Source of the DNA: Endothia cerciana
Taxonomy: Eukaryota; Ascomycota; Sordariomycetes; Diaporthales; Cryphonectriaceae
Direction: 5' to 3'
DNA: 64,000 bases
Assembly: GCA_026119935.1 (NCBI GenBank)
Contig: JALRMH010000059.1
Location: forward strand, 62,001 to 126,000
Part shown: piece by piece, positions 1 through 10,901 of the stretch
How the letters are laid out: each line of letters opens with the position of its first letter
Numbering within the stretch: the stretch's first letter is position 1
Position numbers and translations under genes: made by a program
The notes under the pieces: generated by a model
The model's input: only the letters and a program-made list of their open reading frames with translations
Databases searched by the model: none
What the model was told of the DNA's origin: nothing

Positions 1-745
1 AGCAGCTATCTCGAGGTCTACTGGACTGTTATGTTACTGTGTATGTAGCAGGGCAGACAGCATCCCAAACCGGAAGTCAGCTAGGGGGCGTTGCCCCTTC
101 TACTGGTGGGCCGCATATCTAGTGGGGCAGGGATGGCCTGTGCGCGTTATTTGTTGTTGGCTGGAGCTCTGGGAGCTCCTAGCCCGCCAGCCTGCCAGGC
201 CTGTGCAGGTCCCGGCTGGGGCTGCCGCTTGGACCTGTGCACCACGACCAAGGCCACCACCACGATTTTCATGGAGCAAGTGACGGGCAGGATTAAGGTT
301 GTGAATTGCACCACACGACACCAGCCCACAACACACAGCCTCCAACACGACTAGCAGCACCCGTCTCGATTCCCACGGGGTGTCTGATCCATCAGTCAGC
401 CCAATTGGCCGGTTTCTCTCCTTTCACTTCAGCCTTCGTCCGTGTCACTCGAGGCCGACCGCCAGCCCTTCGAGGGCCCAAGGCAGACGCGTGCCGTCCG
501 TTCAACCACACGTCCGGCTCGTGTTTCTTCTGGCCCAGTCGGCCCATCCCACCGTCAAATTCCCTCCGTTCGGGGGACTAGACGCTCGAGGGTGCAACGC
601 GCCACGCCACGATCCAGTCTCGACAGTTCCGCGACGCGAAACCACCAGGCCCATACCAGTACACGCAGAGCATGTTGACCTAGACCACCATACTTACATG
701 GCAGCCGTATCCCTATCGCCCTCCCCCATCTCCTATCCCTCCACC
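1..745. other. 5' flank of the DBF4 gene, no gene seen
   Basis: Open frames here are short and disagree between strands. The last 150 bases are pyrimidine-rich leader leading to the DBF4 start. An ATG at 698, in frame with 746, would add 16 residues, but 746 has the better context (CCACC before ATGG). Confidence 0.6.
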
Positions 746-2801
746 ATGGCCAGCAGACGTGTTCCTCTCTCCTCCAACCCGAATGTCGCCAACTCCCCCG
801 TGCGGAACCACCCCTCCGCCCTGGCCTCCGCCCTGGGCAAGCACCGCCAGCAGAAGAGGGCCTACGCCAGCGTCCAGCGGGAGGAGCCCTATGGCCAACC
901 ACCCCCGACCAAGAAGAAGCTGCTGAACGATGGTACCGAGCAGCCTCTCAGATCCCCGGTCCGCCAGGTCAAGGTCATCAGGAGGGACCTGTCCCGGGCC
1001 TACAGGGATGAGAAGACCTCACAGACCTCGGGCTCTAAGGCCGCCCAGCAGGAGGACGAGGCCGCCCGCATGCGGCGTTGGAAGGAGGTCACGCGGCGTA
1101 ACTTTCCCTGCTACGTCTTCTACTTCGAGAGCTGCCCCGGCGAGCAGAGGTCGAAGCTGGTCAAGCAGCTGACCCAGCTGGGTGCCGTGAGTCCAGACCA
1201 GGCCGAGAACTGCCCGGCGCTTTGGGACTGCCGCTAATAAGCAAATCATCAACAGCGCGAAGAGAAGTTCTTCTCAAAGGACATCACTCATGTCATCACC
1301 ACCCGCTCGATCCCTGCCGATAAGCCTGCCCGTAGTCACGCCGACGATGCTTCTACCTCGACTCAGAGCCAGCGTGGCCAACACGAGATGCCCAAGACCA
1401 TCGACCCCTCACTCCTCAGCCGTGATACCAACGTCAAAGATATTCGGAGGCGCCTGCTCGAGAGCACCAGGAAGGTGCCTGTGGTTCCTGCCCCGGAGGA
1501 GAATGCCCCGAGACAGCCGACTGCCTCGCGGAATACTGACATACTGATCCGTGCCCAAGAGATGAACAAGAAGATATGGCACTTCACCAAACTCCAACGC
1601 GTATTCGAAGTCATGTTTGATCCAAACCCCTTTGGCATAAATGCCAACGCTCCCAAGGCTGCCGAGGAGACCAACCTTGCTCAACTTCTCAACAAGGAGC
1701 GGACCAATGGCCCTTCCGATCGTGACCCGACCGTTGCGACCAAGGAGCTGCTCTACTTCAAGGGCCCCTATATCTACATCTACGATATAGAAGAGAAGCA
1801 GAAGCCGATCATGGTCAGGGAGTATCCCAAGGTTGCCGACAAGAAGGATGGAGAATGGCCCCAATTTCGTGCCACCTCGAACGGCAGGTGCCCTTTTGTG
1901 GAAGATGAGGACCCCAGCGAGCGCAAGCGTCAGGCTGAGAAGCAGGTACGGGAGAAGGAGCGCAAGGAGAGGGTGATCGCCGAGGCTGTTCCGGAGCTGA
2001 AGCCACCCCCCGCCCCCGTAGCAAAGCCGGCCATCGGAAAGAGATCCCTCTCTGAGATGGAGGATGGCCACAACTCCCGAGCCGGATCTGCCCGCGTTCC
2101 CAAGATCTTCGACCTTGCCAAGGCTACCAACCCCCCCACTCTCGATTTCAGGCCTCAGAATGCCTTCACAAGCCGTGCCCGGTCCGCTCGCCTCTTCGCC
2201 GGTGAGCCTGTGGCCTCCGGCATGCAGCCTTCGAACATCACGTCCGCCATCCGGTCTCAGATGATCTCATCGGCCACAGGTGCCCTGGGAGCCAAGGCAG
2301 GCACTAGCAAAGAGTTGCACGGCCTTCAACGCAAAGTCCTCCAGAAGAGCAACGCCACATCCACCAACCCGACCTCTCAGGACATGAGCTCCCGCCGCCT
2401 TGCCGAGATGAGCCTGGGCACGGGCCATTATCAACGATCGGCAAGTCTCGGCTATGGTCCTCGGAAACTAGGCCAGGTTGATGAGGACAAGGCAAAGGAG
2501 CACAAGAGGACCATGAGCGTCCCGGCCGCCGTCCCGATGGCTAAGCCGAAGAAGCGCGACCTCAAGCCTGGCTACTGTGAGAACTGCCAGGACAAGTTCA
2601 ACGATTTCGAAGAGGTATATGTCTTAAGTCCGACACAGGTGACCAGGAACTAATTCAAATGCGTAGCACATCATGTCGAGGAAGCACCGGAAGTTTGCAG
2701 AGAACGACAGGAACTGGTCCCAGCTGGACACCCTATTGGGCCAACTGGAGCGAATCCCCAAGTACGCCGACGATCTGGACGGAGAGGCTTCGGACTATTA
2801 A
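746..2801 (+). CDS. DBF4: Dbf4-type regulatory subunit of Cdc7 (DDK) kinase
   Basis: Activating subunit of the Dbf4-dependent kinase, which triggers replication origins by phosphorylating MCM; it acts in the nucleus. The model is three exons, 746..1186, 1256..2614 and 2667..2801, giving 644 residues. Both introns are GT-AG; the first has GCTAATA before its acceptor. All three family motifs are visible. Motif N (BRCT-like) lies at about 118-172 and spans intron 1 (FYFESCP, then KDITHVITT). Motif M lies at about 309-360 (LLYFKGPYIYIYDIEEK, then REYPKV). A C-terminal CCHH zinc finger lies at about 587-610 (CENCQDKF, HIMSRKHRKF), its last part supplied by exon 3. Basic, low-complexity sequence links the motifs. 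Cell-cycle regulation is known for the family but cannot be seen here. Confidence 0.93.
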
Positions 2802-4000
2802 GCGACCGCTACTCTACGGTGGGGACTGCCATGTCAACTTCATTACAGATGCTTAGCGACCGGGCGTCATTTGCTTGCTTTGCTGGCTAATAGTATCGCT
2901 GCTGCATTTGAGGCGTTGTGGCCACTGGGTTAGCCGTTACGATGCGCATTTTCGTCACCCGTGGCACCCCGTATGTCATGGGTTGCTGGGTATTTCCTGT
3001 CACAGTTCCTTGGTTTGATTACTGATTTGGAGGCCTGCATCACACTGCCTCTCATCACAGCATTTCAGGCAGGACGCCTTCCATGACGCCGAGATATTGC
3101 ATCTACGTTACAGCAGCAACGCCTCTCTGCCGGCTAGCTTAATCTGACCATGCATGTCCTTCTCGTTAACGGAGGACCCAGCATCACCCGCCTTCGCCGC
3201 CGATTTGACCTCGAAGCAAAGCATGGAACCTGCATCCAACGGTGTTACGTGGCGTTCGGTCGACTGGCTCTTTTACCAAAACTTTTATGACGACGAACTT
3301 GAGGTTGTTGGAGGGGGGTAAGGAAAGGCCCCTGTCGTTCAAACAGAGGGATTCGCCCTACTGGTTCCGACCAGTATACGATCTTGATAGTCACTCACCC
3401 TTGCTTGGGACCAGTTTGGGACAGATGGACGTGGTCTATAAAGGCGGCATCGCACTAGGAGATGTGTAGAGGACAAAACTCACGTATCTTAAGCTGTATG
3501 CATATACTTTGTCAAGAATATGAACATTGGTCCCTTGACTGGAAGTGGAACATGTCAACGGAGGAACGTACCAGCCTACGATGCTCATTCTCCGGTGAGT
3601 AGCCCAACGGGACGGAGCATAACGAACATGCTAGGTCACTTGGGTAAACTTTTGAGAAGTGCTCTTTGTGGACCGCCTTCGTGACGACAATTACAGAGTC
3701 ATTCTTGCGCACGCGGCAAGGGGAGACAACAAAGGTACCATTGATGTAGGGCCGTCGCGACCTCACCAAGCTGCTTTATCGATAAGCAGTAGCTACCCCG
3801 CGACGTCAACGGCCTCGAGGCGCGCACGCCCGACATCGTTCAGAAGACAAGTCTCGACCCTCGACCCTCGCCCCTCGCCCCTCGCCCCTCGAAACCCCTT
3901 AAACTCTCCTACATCTGCAAGGGGCATTTCCACACGACCATACCCGCCATCTTCGCGTTCTTACGCCGTCGATCTCCTGCCGCTCCCTCCATTTGCAATC
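2802..4000. other. DBF4-ATG12 intergenic region
   Basis: No gene is supported. It holds the 3' flank of DBF4 and the promoter and leader of ATG12. The short open frame at 3242..3469 has no recognisable content. A TATAAA lies at about 3437 but faces no identified start. Confidence 0.6.
3853..3891. repeat. Short tandem repeat in the ATG12 leader
   Basis: Five to six degenerate copies of a 7-base unit (CCCTCGA/CCCTCGC) lie about 110 bases before the ATG12 start. This C/T-rich repeat sits in the probable 5' UTR or core promoter. Confidence 0.8.
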
Positions 4001-4530
4001 ATGTCCTCCTCGTCCCCATCAGCGCCCACGCCAGGCGGCGCCCCCGCCGAACCCGACATCCCCTCGACCTCTCCCTCACCTGACCTGCCGCTCACGATGA
4101 CCGCCTCGCTCATCCTCACCAGCCTACCGCGCGACGCAGCCTCCGCCCTCGCGGAGGCCAACGCCAGCCTGTTCCCCGCCGACCAGAAAGTCATCGTGCG
4201 CTTCAAGCCCGTCGGCGGGTCCGCGCCCCCTCTGTCACAGAAGAGGGAGCTGTCGAGGATCAGCGCGTCGGCGAAGTTCGAGGCTGTTGTGGCGTACCTG
4301 AGACGGATCTTGAGGGTGGGCGACGGGGAGAGTTTGTTCTTGTACGTGAACTCGACGTTCGCGCCGGCGTTGGACGAGGTTGTGGGGAACCTGTGGAGGG
4401 TGAGTCCACTCATGCACTCCCTGAAGACCTGGCAGGTGCTGACGTATGTGGTTGTGCTTCGAAACAGTGCTTCAAGGATTCGAATGACCAGCTCAATGTC
4501 GGATACTCGTTGACGCCGGCGTTCGGTTGA
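4001..4530 (+). CDS. ATG12: Ubiquitin-like autophagy protein Atg12
   Basis: Atg12 is a ubiquitin fold that Atg7 and Atg10 attach to Atg5; the conjugate drives Atg8 lipidation during autophagosome formation in the cytosol. Exons 4001..4399 and 4468..4530 give 153 residues. The 68-base intron starts GTGAGT and ends AACAG. The Pro/Ser-rich N terminus (about 1-30) precedes the ubiquitin-like part. VIVRFKPVGGSAP leads into the fold, LFLYVNSTFAP is typical of Atg12/Atg8, and exon 2 supplies CFKDSNDQLNVGYSL. The protein ends directly on TPAFG, so the reactive glycine is exposed without proteolysis, as the family requires. It is convergent with panB, 132 bases away. Confidence 0.93.
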
Positions 4531-4662
4531 GGCGTACTACAACCAATGGGCAAAGGAGCAAGGCGCTGGATCTGGCTTGGCCACATGGCTTTACTATATG
4601 ATGGACACAAAGAAAGAGATGGTGCCAAACCGGACACGCAGCGCCCATGCCACCGCGCACAT

Positions 4663-5811
4663 CTATATCGACTCCTCGAACGTCTCCAGCTCCTCCTTCG
4701 ATACCGGGTACGTGTGCTCCGGCGCCGGATATGCCCGGCTCTTGACCTCATCCCGATACGCCTCAAGGGCCCTCAAACTCTCGGACCAAACATTGCCATA
4801 CTTCTTGACAAACTTGGGCAGGAAGCGCCCGGGTGGAAAGTTACCCAACATATCGATCTGCACCAGCACCTGGCCAGAGCACCCATTGCCTGCACCGATG
4901 CCGATTGTCGGGATGGACAACTTCTTCGTGATGAGGGCGGCGACCTCGGCGGGTACGGCTTCCAGGACACAAGCAAACGCGCCCGCCCCCTGCACAGCCA
5001 GCGCGTCATCGAGCACCCTGCGTGCGCCGGTCGCTGTCTTGCCTTGCACCCTGAAGCCGCCGAGGGCGTTCTGCCTCTGCGGCGTGAGGCCGACGTGTGC
5101 CAGGACGGGGATGCCGGCTGTGGTGATGCGCTTGATGGAAGGTGCCATCTCCCGGCCGCCCTCGAGCTTGATGCCCTGCACCCGACCGGTCTTGATGAAG
5201 CGGATGGCTGTCTCTAGGGCCTGCTCTGGGGAGATCTCATATGAGCCCATGGGGAGGTCGCCGACCTATGAGGTGGTCAGCGGGCCAGCCCGGGGAAAGG
5301 ATCGAGGCGAGGACAGATGGCCCCCCTCAGACAATGTAAGATGGTAAGGGTGAAGACAAAAGACAGGATCCCGGGCAGGCGGCCCACCTACAGTAAATGC
5401 GGATCTGGTCGCCCTCGCAACACTTCGACAATGCAACAGCATCTCCTCCACCAACACCTCACTCGTGTCCTCCATGCCGAGAGCGACCATGGCGAGGCTG
5501 TCACCGACGAGGATCATATCCATGCCCGCTGCATCGCCAACGTGGGCGGATGGGAAGTCGTGGGCCGTGATCATGGTGATGGGCTCGTTCTTCTTGTGCA
5601 TTGACCGAAGCGTGTCGAGGGTGACCTTCTTTCTTGTTGCACCGTATGTCGTGCCTAATGGTGAGTGGGAGCTGTGGCGGGTCTGCGGTAGTGATAGCAG
5701 CGGGCGGGCGGCGAGAAGGGATGGCGACGTGCGTGGCGAGGGTGACGGTAGGTGCGGCGAGGCCCGCGCCAAGGAGGCGCATGACCGTAGTTTTGTTGAG
5801 AGTGAGTTCAT
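4663..5811 (-). CDS. panB: 3-methyl-2-oxobutanoate hydroxymethyltransferase (ketopantoate hydroxymethyltransferase)
   Basis: It transfers a hydroxymethyl group from 5,10-methylene-THF to 2-oxoisovalerate to make ketopantoate, the first committed step of pantothenate and CoA synthesis. Exons complement(5392..5811) and complement(4663..5265) give 340 residues; the 126-base intron starts GTAGGT and ends CATAG. Residues 1-50 are rich in Ser, Arg and Leu and lack acids, like a mitochondrial presequence. Family motifs: ITAHDFPSAHVGDAAGMD, VGDSLAM (metal ligand Asp104), VGDLPMGSY (Asp143), IKLEGG, and VLEAVP with the putative catalytic Glu242. Asp143 sits just after the exon junction, which confirms the splice. 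I start at the second Met of the frame (5811); a Met four codons earlier (5823) is possible. Confidence 0.93.
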
Positions 5812-7176
5812 TATGAGATGCAAGACAGGAAATCAGTTTAAACTGTACCAGCCCAGTCGGTCCGGATGGCGACGATGAGTATAGAGAAGTGCAAAAAAAA
5901 AAAATTTTAATTGAAAAAATTTGAAAAAACTGCTTTGGTTTATCTTCTTCTGATGAGAATTCAATGACCGGCCGGTCTCTCAGTTGTGGGAGTAGGAGAA
6001 AGAAGGTCTCCATTCTCAGCGCGGACTGTAATTTGCAGGGCGGCTGTTTTTATTGTCTGGAGGGCTTTCATCATGATGATATTTGCAGGCGTAGAAAAGG
6101 GCATGTCAGCCTGGGGTCTCTGGTGGTTTACCCTGGCACAGCCAAACAGCCGTGCTTACTTAAGTATGTACATACAGTACCTGGGGGGCTTGCGCCGAGG
6201 CACATGCTTAGCATACCACTACATACATGATACCAATCGGGAATCTATGCCTAGTTCAAAGACAGACAACGAGTTGAGTTGCTCGAAGGAGTCAGGATGT
6301 AGAGAATCACCGCGGTGGCTACCACTTCGATGTTATCCGACCTTTACTATCAGGTGAGAGGACCGCCAAGTATAAGTCATCGTTCAGGCCTTGCCCTTGC
6401 CCTATCGCGAACCCATTACTTACCCGATTTCCGGAAAGACCTTGGGGATGCCCTGGGTCTTTCAAGATGGGAGAGGGGAGAGAGGGAAAGAGAAAAGAAG
6501 CAAAAAGATTGACAAAAAGGTGCGTTCAGTAACTCGGACTCCCTGGCTTAGCAAATATACTAACTATCCTCCCTTGTCCCGTTCACAGTCCACACCGTCA
6601 TAGTCCCTCAGCCAAGTATCACCGTCGACCAGCCATTGCCCTGTGACCGGGGTACCTCGCTGACACCCTAGTAGTACACCTGTAGCACTGCAGGCTTGCC
6701 TCTTGCAGGCCCGCAGGCCCTCCTACCCTTTTGAAGGTTAGGCTAGCCCCTCACCCTCTTTGTAGTCCCTGGGCCATGAACCCGACCCCGGCCTCTGTTG
6801 CGTTACATAGAATGGATGGTAACGTCAGGCATCTGTACGCAACTCCCATTCAACTCAACTCAACCCACACCTCACCTCGCTGACTCCCGACGGCCACTAT
6901 CTTGTTTCCCACCTCGCTCTGCTCCCCCAACAGTGCCCCTGATCCTCTTCTTGTCACCTTGACACTTCCGAAGCATCTCTCGAGACTCACCGGCCCCTGC
7001 GACTCTCTCCGCGGCGCCCACCACCCGCGAACACCCGCACTGACGTCGTCGGCATTCTCCTCTCGTCTTTCCCCTTTCCGGCCACCCACAACCACCACCA
7101 CCACCACCGGTAGCCCCCGAGACGGCCTCGAGAGGAGCTGCACCCGCGGTTCCTCGACCACCACCCCACAGCCAAC
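5812..7176. other. Divergent intergenic region between panB and the E2 gene
   Basis: This is the shared upstream region of two divergent genes. Near panB lies an A/T-rich stretch (about 5893-5932). Near the E2 gene the leader is pyrimidine-rich with a CCA repeat at about 7090-7108. The open frames on both strands have no recognisable content. Confidence 0.6.
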
Positions 7177-8396
7177 ATGACGAGTCCCCGGCGGAGGATC
7201 GAGACTGATGTGAGCTGACCCCTGGCCCGAGTAGGGATCTTGTTGCTGAGCGTTGTCTGGGTACTAATCTTGCATCTCTCTCCCCAGGTCATGAAGTACG
7301 TCTTCGGAGCATGACGGTGCGACCACTCTATCCATGCGCTCTAGTCTTGCTGACGTGTCTCTAGGATGTACGAGCTACCCATCAACGACGCCACGTTCGT
7401 GATACTGACCCTGAGCAGGCTCATGAGCGACTACGAGGTCACATTGGTCAACGACAACAGTGTGTGATCCCCTTCCCATCCTGGAACCCTGGCAAAGATC
7501 TGACTGACTCCCGGCTGCAGTGTAAGGAACCCGGACCGGCAAAACGCCACCGCTCGATCCGGCCAATGCTCACGACTTCTCGGACAGGCAGGAATTCTAC
7601 GTCAAGTTCAAGGGACCGACAGAAAGTCAGTCACGGCAAGAGAGGGGATGGTAGTGGGATCAGGACTGACGAGGAGAGCAGCACCCTTCGAGGGCGGTGT
7701 CTGGAAGGTCCACGTCGAGCTGCCCGACCAGTACCCCTACAAGTCCCCCAGCATCGGCTTCACGAACCGGATCTTTCACCCCAACATAGACGAGCTGTAA
7801 GTGGATTACCGGGAAACCCCCTGACCGCGGGGCATACGGCCACCACCAGGGGTGGGGCTCAAGACCTGGCGCGTAGAAAGAACAGGGTTTAGGACTCAAG
7901 AGAGGGAGACATCACTAAGGAGTATCGCCTGCGATCTAGGTCCGGTTCCGTCTGTCTCGATGTCATCAACCAGACCTGGTCGCCCATGTACGATATGATC
8001 AACATCTTCGAGGCGTTCCTACCCCACCTCCTGCGATATCCAAACCCCTCCGATCCTCTGAACGGCGAGGCAGCTGCGTTGATGCTCAGGGACCAGGCCG
8101 CATATGACTCGAAAGTCCGGGGTAGGTGTTCACCTGTGCTGTTCCTTGCTCTAGTTCCTCTCTTGCCCCTTCCGATACTTCTAAACCCCCCCCCCCCCTT
8201 TTTTTTTTCCTGCACGTCATCTTTCGGCACGATTCGTGCGCTCACATCCGGAACAGAGTACGTCCAACGATACGCGAACAAGGACGCCGCCGAGGAGGCG
8301 GGTGCAGAGAGCGAGGACGACGACGACATGAGCTCCGTGGCCAGTTTCGGCGAGGACGATGACGAGGAGCCCGCAGGCCGCCTGGATGACGTGTGA
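7177..8396 (+). CDS. ubc8: Ubiquitin-conjugating enzyme E2, Ubc8/UBE2H type, with microexons
   Basis: The enzyme carries ubiquitin as a thioester; in yeast the orthologue works with the GID/CTLH ligase in catabolite degradation of gluconeogenic enzymes. Nine exons: 7177..7209, 7288..7295, 7365..7367, 7419..7459, 7521, 7588..7625, 7682..7796, 7940..8121 and 8257..8396. They sum to 561 bases, 186 residues. All eight introns are GT-AG. The UBC fold shows RRRIETDVMK, the PYKSPSIGF strand, the HPN motif at 74-76 and the active-site Cys85 in GSVCLD. An acidic Asp/Glu-rich tail (about 160-186) is typical of this subfamily. As I recall the yeast protein, the model aligns without gaps through the active site, also Cys85. 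Without the 1-base exon the frame breaks; without the 3-base exon a conserved residue is lost. Intron 8 carries a C13-T10 tract. Confidence 0.9.
7288..7295 (+). other. ubc8: Microexon of 8 nt in the E2 gene
   Basis: GTCATGAA between CCCCAG and GTACGT. It encodes Val-Met and two bases of Lys. The preceding intron has a CTAAT branch point and the next intron a GCTGAC about 14 bases before its acceptor. Confidence 0.85.
7365..7367 (+). other. ubc8: Candidate 3-nt microexon in the E2 gene
   Basis: GAT between CTCTAG and GTACGA. It completes Lys and supplies two bases of a Met codon. The 51-base intron after it has TACTGACC just before GAGCAG. Skipping it keeps the frame but drops one residue that family members have. 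Confidence 0.65.
7521..7521 (+). other. ubc8: Candidate 1-nt microexon in the E2 gene
   Basis: A single T between GGCTGCAG (upstream branch CTGACTGAC) and the strong donor GTAAGG. With flanking exon ends A and G it makes the Met of the conserved MQEF motif. One long intron over 7460..7587 would instead shift the frame. Confidence 0.65.
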
Positions 8397-8898
8397 CCTG
8401 GCACCCATCGACGGTCCGATTTTCCGTTTTCCCTCAGCAACGGCGTTATAATCATCATCATGGTAGGTAGTCGGTTCACTTCTGGATGTCAGGGGCGCGT
8501 CGTTCCTTTCTAGTCTTAGACGAAATACGAGGACTGCCAGGCTGGGTCATCACCACTCAACAGCATACGGGCTCAGGATGCCGCCCGGACCCGGAAGAGG
8601 GTTGCTTTCAGAGGGTCAAGAGTGAATGGGGACGAACACTTGGATTTGCTTTTCAGGGAGTAATCATTGGGGCCTCTAGAACCAGCACTTGGGCAAATGT
8701 ACCTACTCACAAAGCCTTACATTTACACACACTTCGCGTGATCTGATGTGACTCGAGGCAAGGTCCTCGAGATAACGTGGCCAGGCGCCAGTCCGAACTG
8801 AAATCTATGGGGTATCATAAAAATAACAAAGCGAAGCGGGTGTGAAAAAGGAGCGGCACGGAAGAGGAGCGGCACTTCGTCGTCCACGACAGCTTAGG
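8397..8898. other. Convergent 3' intergenic region
   Basis: The space between the stop codons of the convergent E2 and SAF4 genes. Nothing beyond 3' UTR sequence is seen. Confidence 0.6.
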
Positions 8899-10005
8899 TC
8901 AGTCCGAGTCGTAGTCCACGAGGCCCGACGAGACGGCGGCCACCTTCTCAGCTGGTCGCCCATCCAGCGGAGAGCTAGGCTCGTTCACCGGGTCCCGCTT
9001 TCTTTTGAGGCCGGGAATGAGGGACGCAGACTTCGTCGAGTCCCTACTCCTTGGCTCCAGAAATGGATCGCTCGCCAGCCGGGTGTTGCCGACAATCTCA
9101 GAGACCAGTGACTGCCTCATCCTTGAAGCGGCAATATCTGACTTCAGCCCTCTCGGCGCCCTTCCGTCCCCGCTGGCCGTCACCTTCTCGTCTCTTGCTC
9201 CCGGCTGGTCCCCACCAAACAACGGCTTCGCGAGCACTCTGCCCTCCGCCCTCCCTTCCTCCCTCTCCCGATCCGGCGCCGTGCCGAAATCCACCAGCCG
9301 TGCCCGCCGCGCGTCGTCCTCACTCTCCGGCAACAGCTCGATGCCGAGGCCCAGCCTGTCCTTGATCCCCTCGGCGACCTCGGCCTCCTTCTCCCTCGCC
9401 CGCCTCCCCACCCGGAACGCCTCCCTCAGCGCCTGGTTCCTCGCGTACGGGTCGTCCCACTGCCGCGCGCTGACCTCGCCGATCTCGTCGATCCTCTCCC
9501 TGGCCCTCTCCAGCGCGGCACGGTCCTCGATGGTCTTCTCGAGGTTCGAGAAGGCGCTCTCCCGCTGCTCCTCGCGCTCGGCCGGCGTGACCAGCGGCCC
9601 GGCCCCCACGAGGCTCTCGTCGGCCGCCTTGTCCTCCCCGGTGTCCCTCCTCCTGCCCCCGGACGCGACGACGTACGCGGTGTTCTTAGGGTCCGTCCGC
9701 ACCTCGATGACGCCGCCGCAGGCCGCGTGCCGCATGCGGAACGAGAACACCGAGCCCGAGTAGTAGTTCCCGACCCTCCTCTTCTCGGCGTTGAACCGCA
9801 CGCCCTGGCCGATGACCTGCGGGTGCGGCCGGCAGTGGTCGCACCACACCGCGAAGGGCATCTCGAAGCGCACCGTCAGCACGCCCTCGGACTTGAGCTT
9901 CGACGCGCGGGCGCCGAGGGCGTGGCCCTTGCCGGAGGCCTGGTTGGCGGAGAGGACGCCCTCGAGCTCCGGCGGCACGTAGCGGCCCATGTTGAAGCCC
10001 TGCAT
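8899..10005 (-). CDS. saf4: CWC16-family splicing factor, SAF4/YJU2B (CCDC130) type
   Basis: CWC16 proteins join the spliceosome around the first catalytic step; this branch (fission yeast Saf4, human YJU2B/CCDC130) is the non-Yju2 type. It is a single exon of 368 residues. The start at 10005 is chosen because the family begins MQGFNMGRY followed by PPE/PPD; the open frame extends 38 codons upstream without family sequence. The N-terminal domain has two CxxC-like pairs, WCDHC and the later HAACGGVIEVRTDP, which bind zinc in the family, and the KRRVGNYYSG block. A long charged coiled-coil (about 150-230; LERARERIDEIGE) follows, then a disordered tail with a basic GLKRKRDP motif and final DYDSD. 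It is nuclear by family and motif. Confidence 0.9.
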   Translation of the reverse strand: MQGFNMGRYVPPELEGVLSANQASGKGHALGARASKLKSEGVLTVRFEMPFAVWCDHCRPHPQVIGQGVRFNAEKRRVGNYYSGSVFSFRMRHAACGGVIEVRTDPKNTAYVVASGGRRRDTGEDKAADESLVGAGPLVTPAEREEQRESAFSNLEKTIEDRAALERARERIDEIGEVSARQWDDPYARNQALREAFRVGRRAREKEAEVAEGIKDRLGLGIELLPESEDDARRARLVDFGTAPDREREEGRAEGRVLAKPLFGGDQPGARDEKVTASGDGRAPRGLKSDIAASRMRQSLVSEIVGNTRLASDPFLEPRSRDSTKSASLIPGLKRKRDPVNEPSSPLDGRPAEKVAAVSSGLVDYDSD

Positions 10006-10246
10006 CTTGGAAGACGGGTGCGCCCCGGACGGCGGAGGCGGGGAGGGGAGGGGGCGCGCGGAAAGGGGGGGTTTGTGGTTGTGGTCGTGCGAGGGGTGAT
10101 CGATTCTTCCGCAGATCACAGACCCTTCAGTTACGGTATGCTGAGGACAGGCGTCTGCGTGAGGTGTCGAGGTGTTGTGATGGTTGCTCTGCGACTTGTC
10201 TGTGTAATCTTTGCGGCCGGGGATGAGTCTTCTGACAGGAGGCCGC

Positions 10247-10260
10247 TAACCCTAACCCTA
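10247..10260. promoter_or_regulatory. Telomere-repeat-like element (telobox) upstream of SAF4
   Basis: Two and a third CCCTAA units read on the plus strand (TTAGGG on the gene strand), 242 bases before the SAF4 start. Fungal telomeres use TTAGGG, and Tbf1-like proteins bind such elements in promoters, so a promoter element is plausible; a function is inferred. Confidence 0.45.
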
Positions 10261-10270
10261 GCACTTTCTT

Positions 10271-10313
10271 AAAATAAAATAAAAATAAAATAAAAATAAA
10301 AATAAAAAAAAGA
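10271..10313. repeat. A-rich (AAAAT)n tract
   Basis: About 43 bases of AAAAT/AAAAAT repeats directly beyond the telobox-like element. It could be a nucleosome-excluding tract in the SAF4 promoter. Confidence 0.75.
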
Positions 10314-10901
10314 GCCAACCAGACAGACCTCGTCTATCGTAGGTAGATAGTCAATAAAGTATTGCAAATGCTCAAGGTCAGGTCCGGCTTTCAGCCTGAG
10401 GTTGATAGCCTCTCAGCCAATGGCTGTTCGGCACATCAAAGGCCAACTTCACCATGATTGTGCCCGTGGGAAGGATGATCTAGGCCCAGCAGCCTGGTGC
10501 TTCTCCCAGCCTCGTGTCGGACGTCTCAGGTCTCCCGCGCCCTCTGCACCCACAACCAGCTGACGATTGTCTACAGCCGGTGATGGTGAGACTGCTGATC
10601 TGCAGAGATAATCCCTCCAAAGATAGGAGGTCCGTTCCCTGCCCATAGGCAAAGCACGATCAGGGGTCTGTGACGTCAGGCTGGCATTGGTCAGGATTCA
10701 TGGTGACGTTTTCGCCTAGGGGAAGCAGACTCGTCGGATATATCAAGGATGAAAGCCATTATGCAGAGCCACTTCTGCTCTGCGCCGTATACATCTCTCA
10801 CAGGTACAATTCTGACAACTATATTCACATACCATTGCCGCTTTCATAAGAAACTTTCTTAATATCTGTCTATATTGTCCACCCCCACAGGCCAGCCTAC
10901 C
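10314..10901. other. Intergenic region upstream of the 96-residue gene
   Basis: No gene is supported. It is the common upstream region of the divergent SAF4 and small-protein genes. A CCCCCACAG lies just before the small-protein start and could be the acceptor of a 5' UTR intron. Confidence 0.55.

Noticed and set aside
7369..7418. Coding read-through of the third intron of the E2 gene (reads YELPINDATFVILTLS)
   Set aside because: It would insert residues in a conserved helix; TACTGACC plus GAGCAG show it is an intron.
9005..9763. Plus-strand frame of 252 codons
   Set aside because: Antisense to SAF4, whose family motifs fix the true strand.
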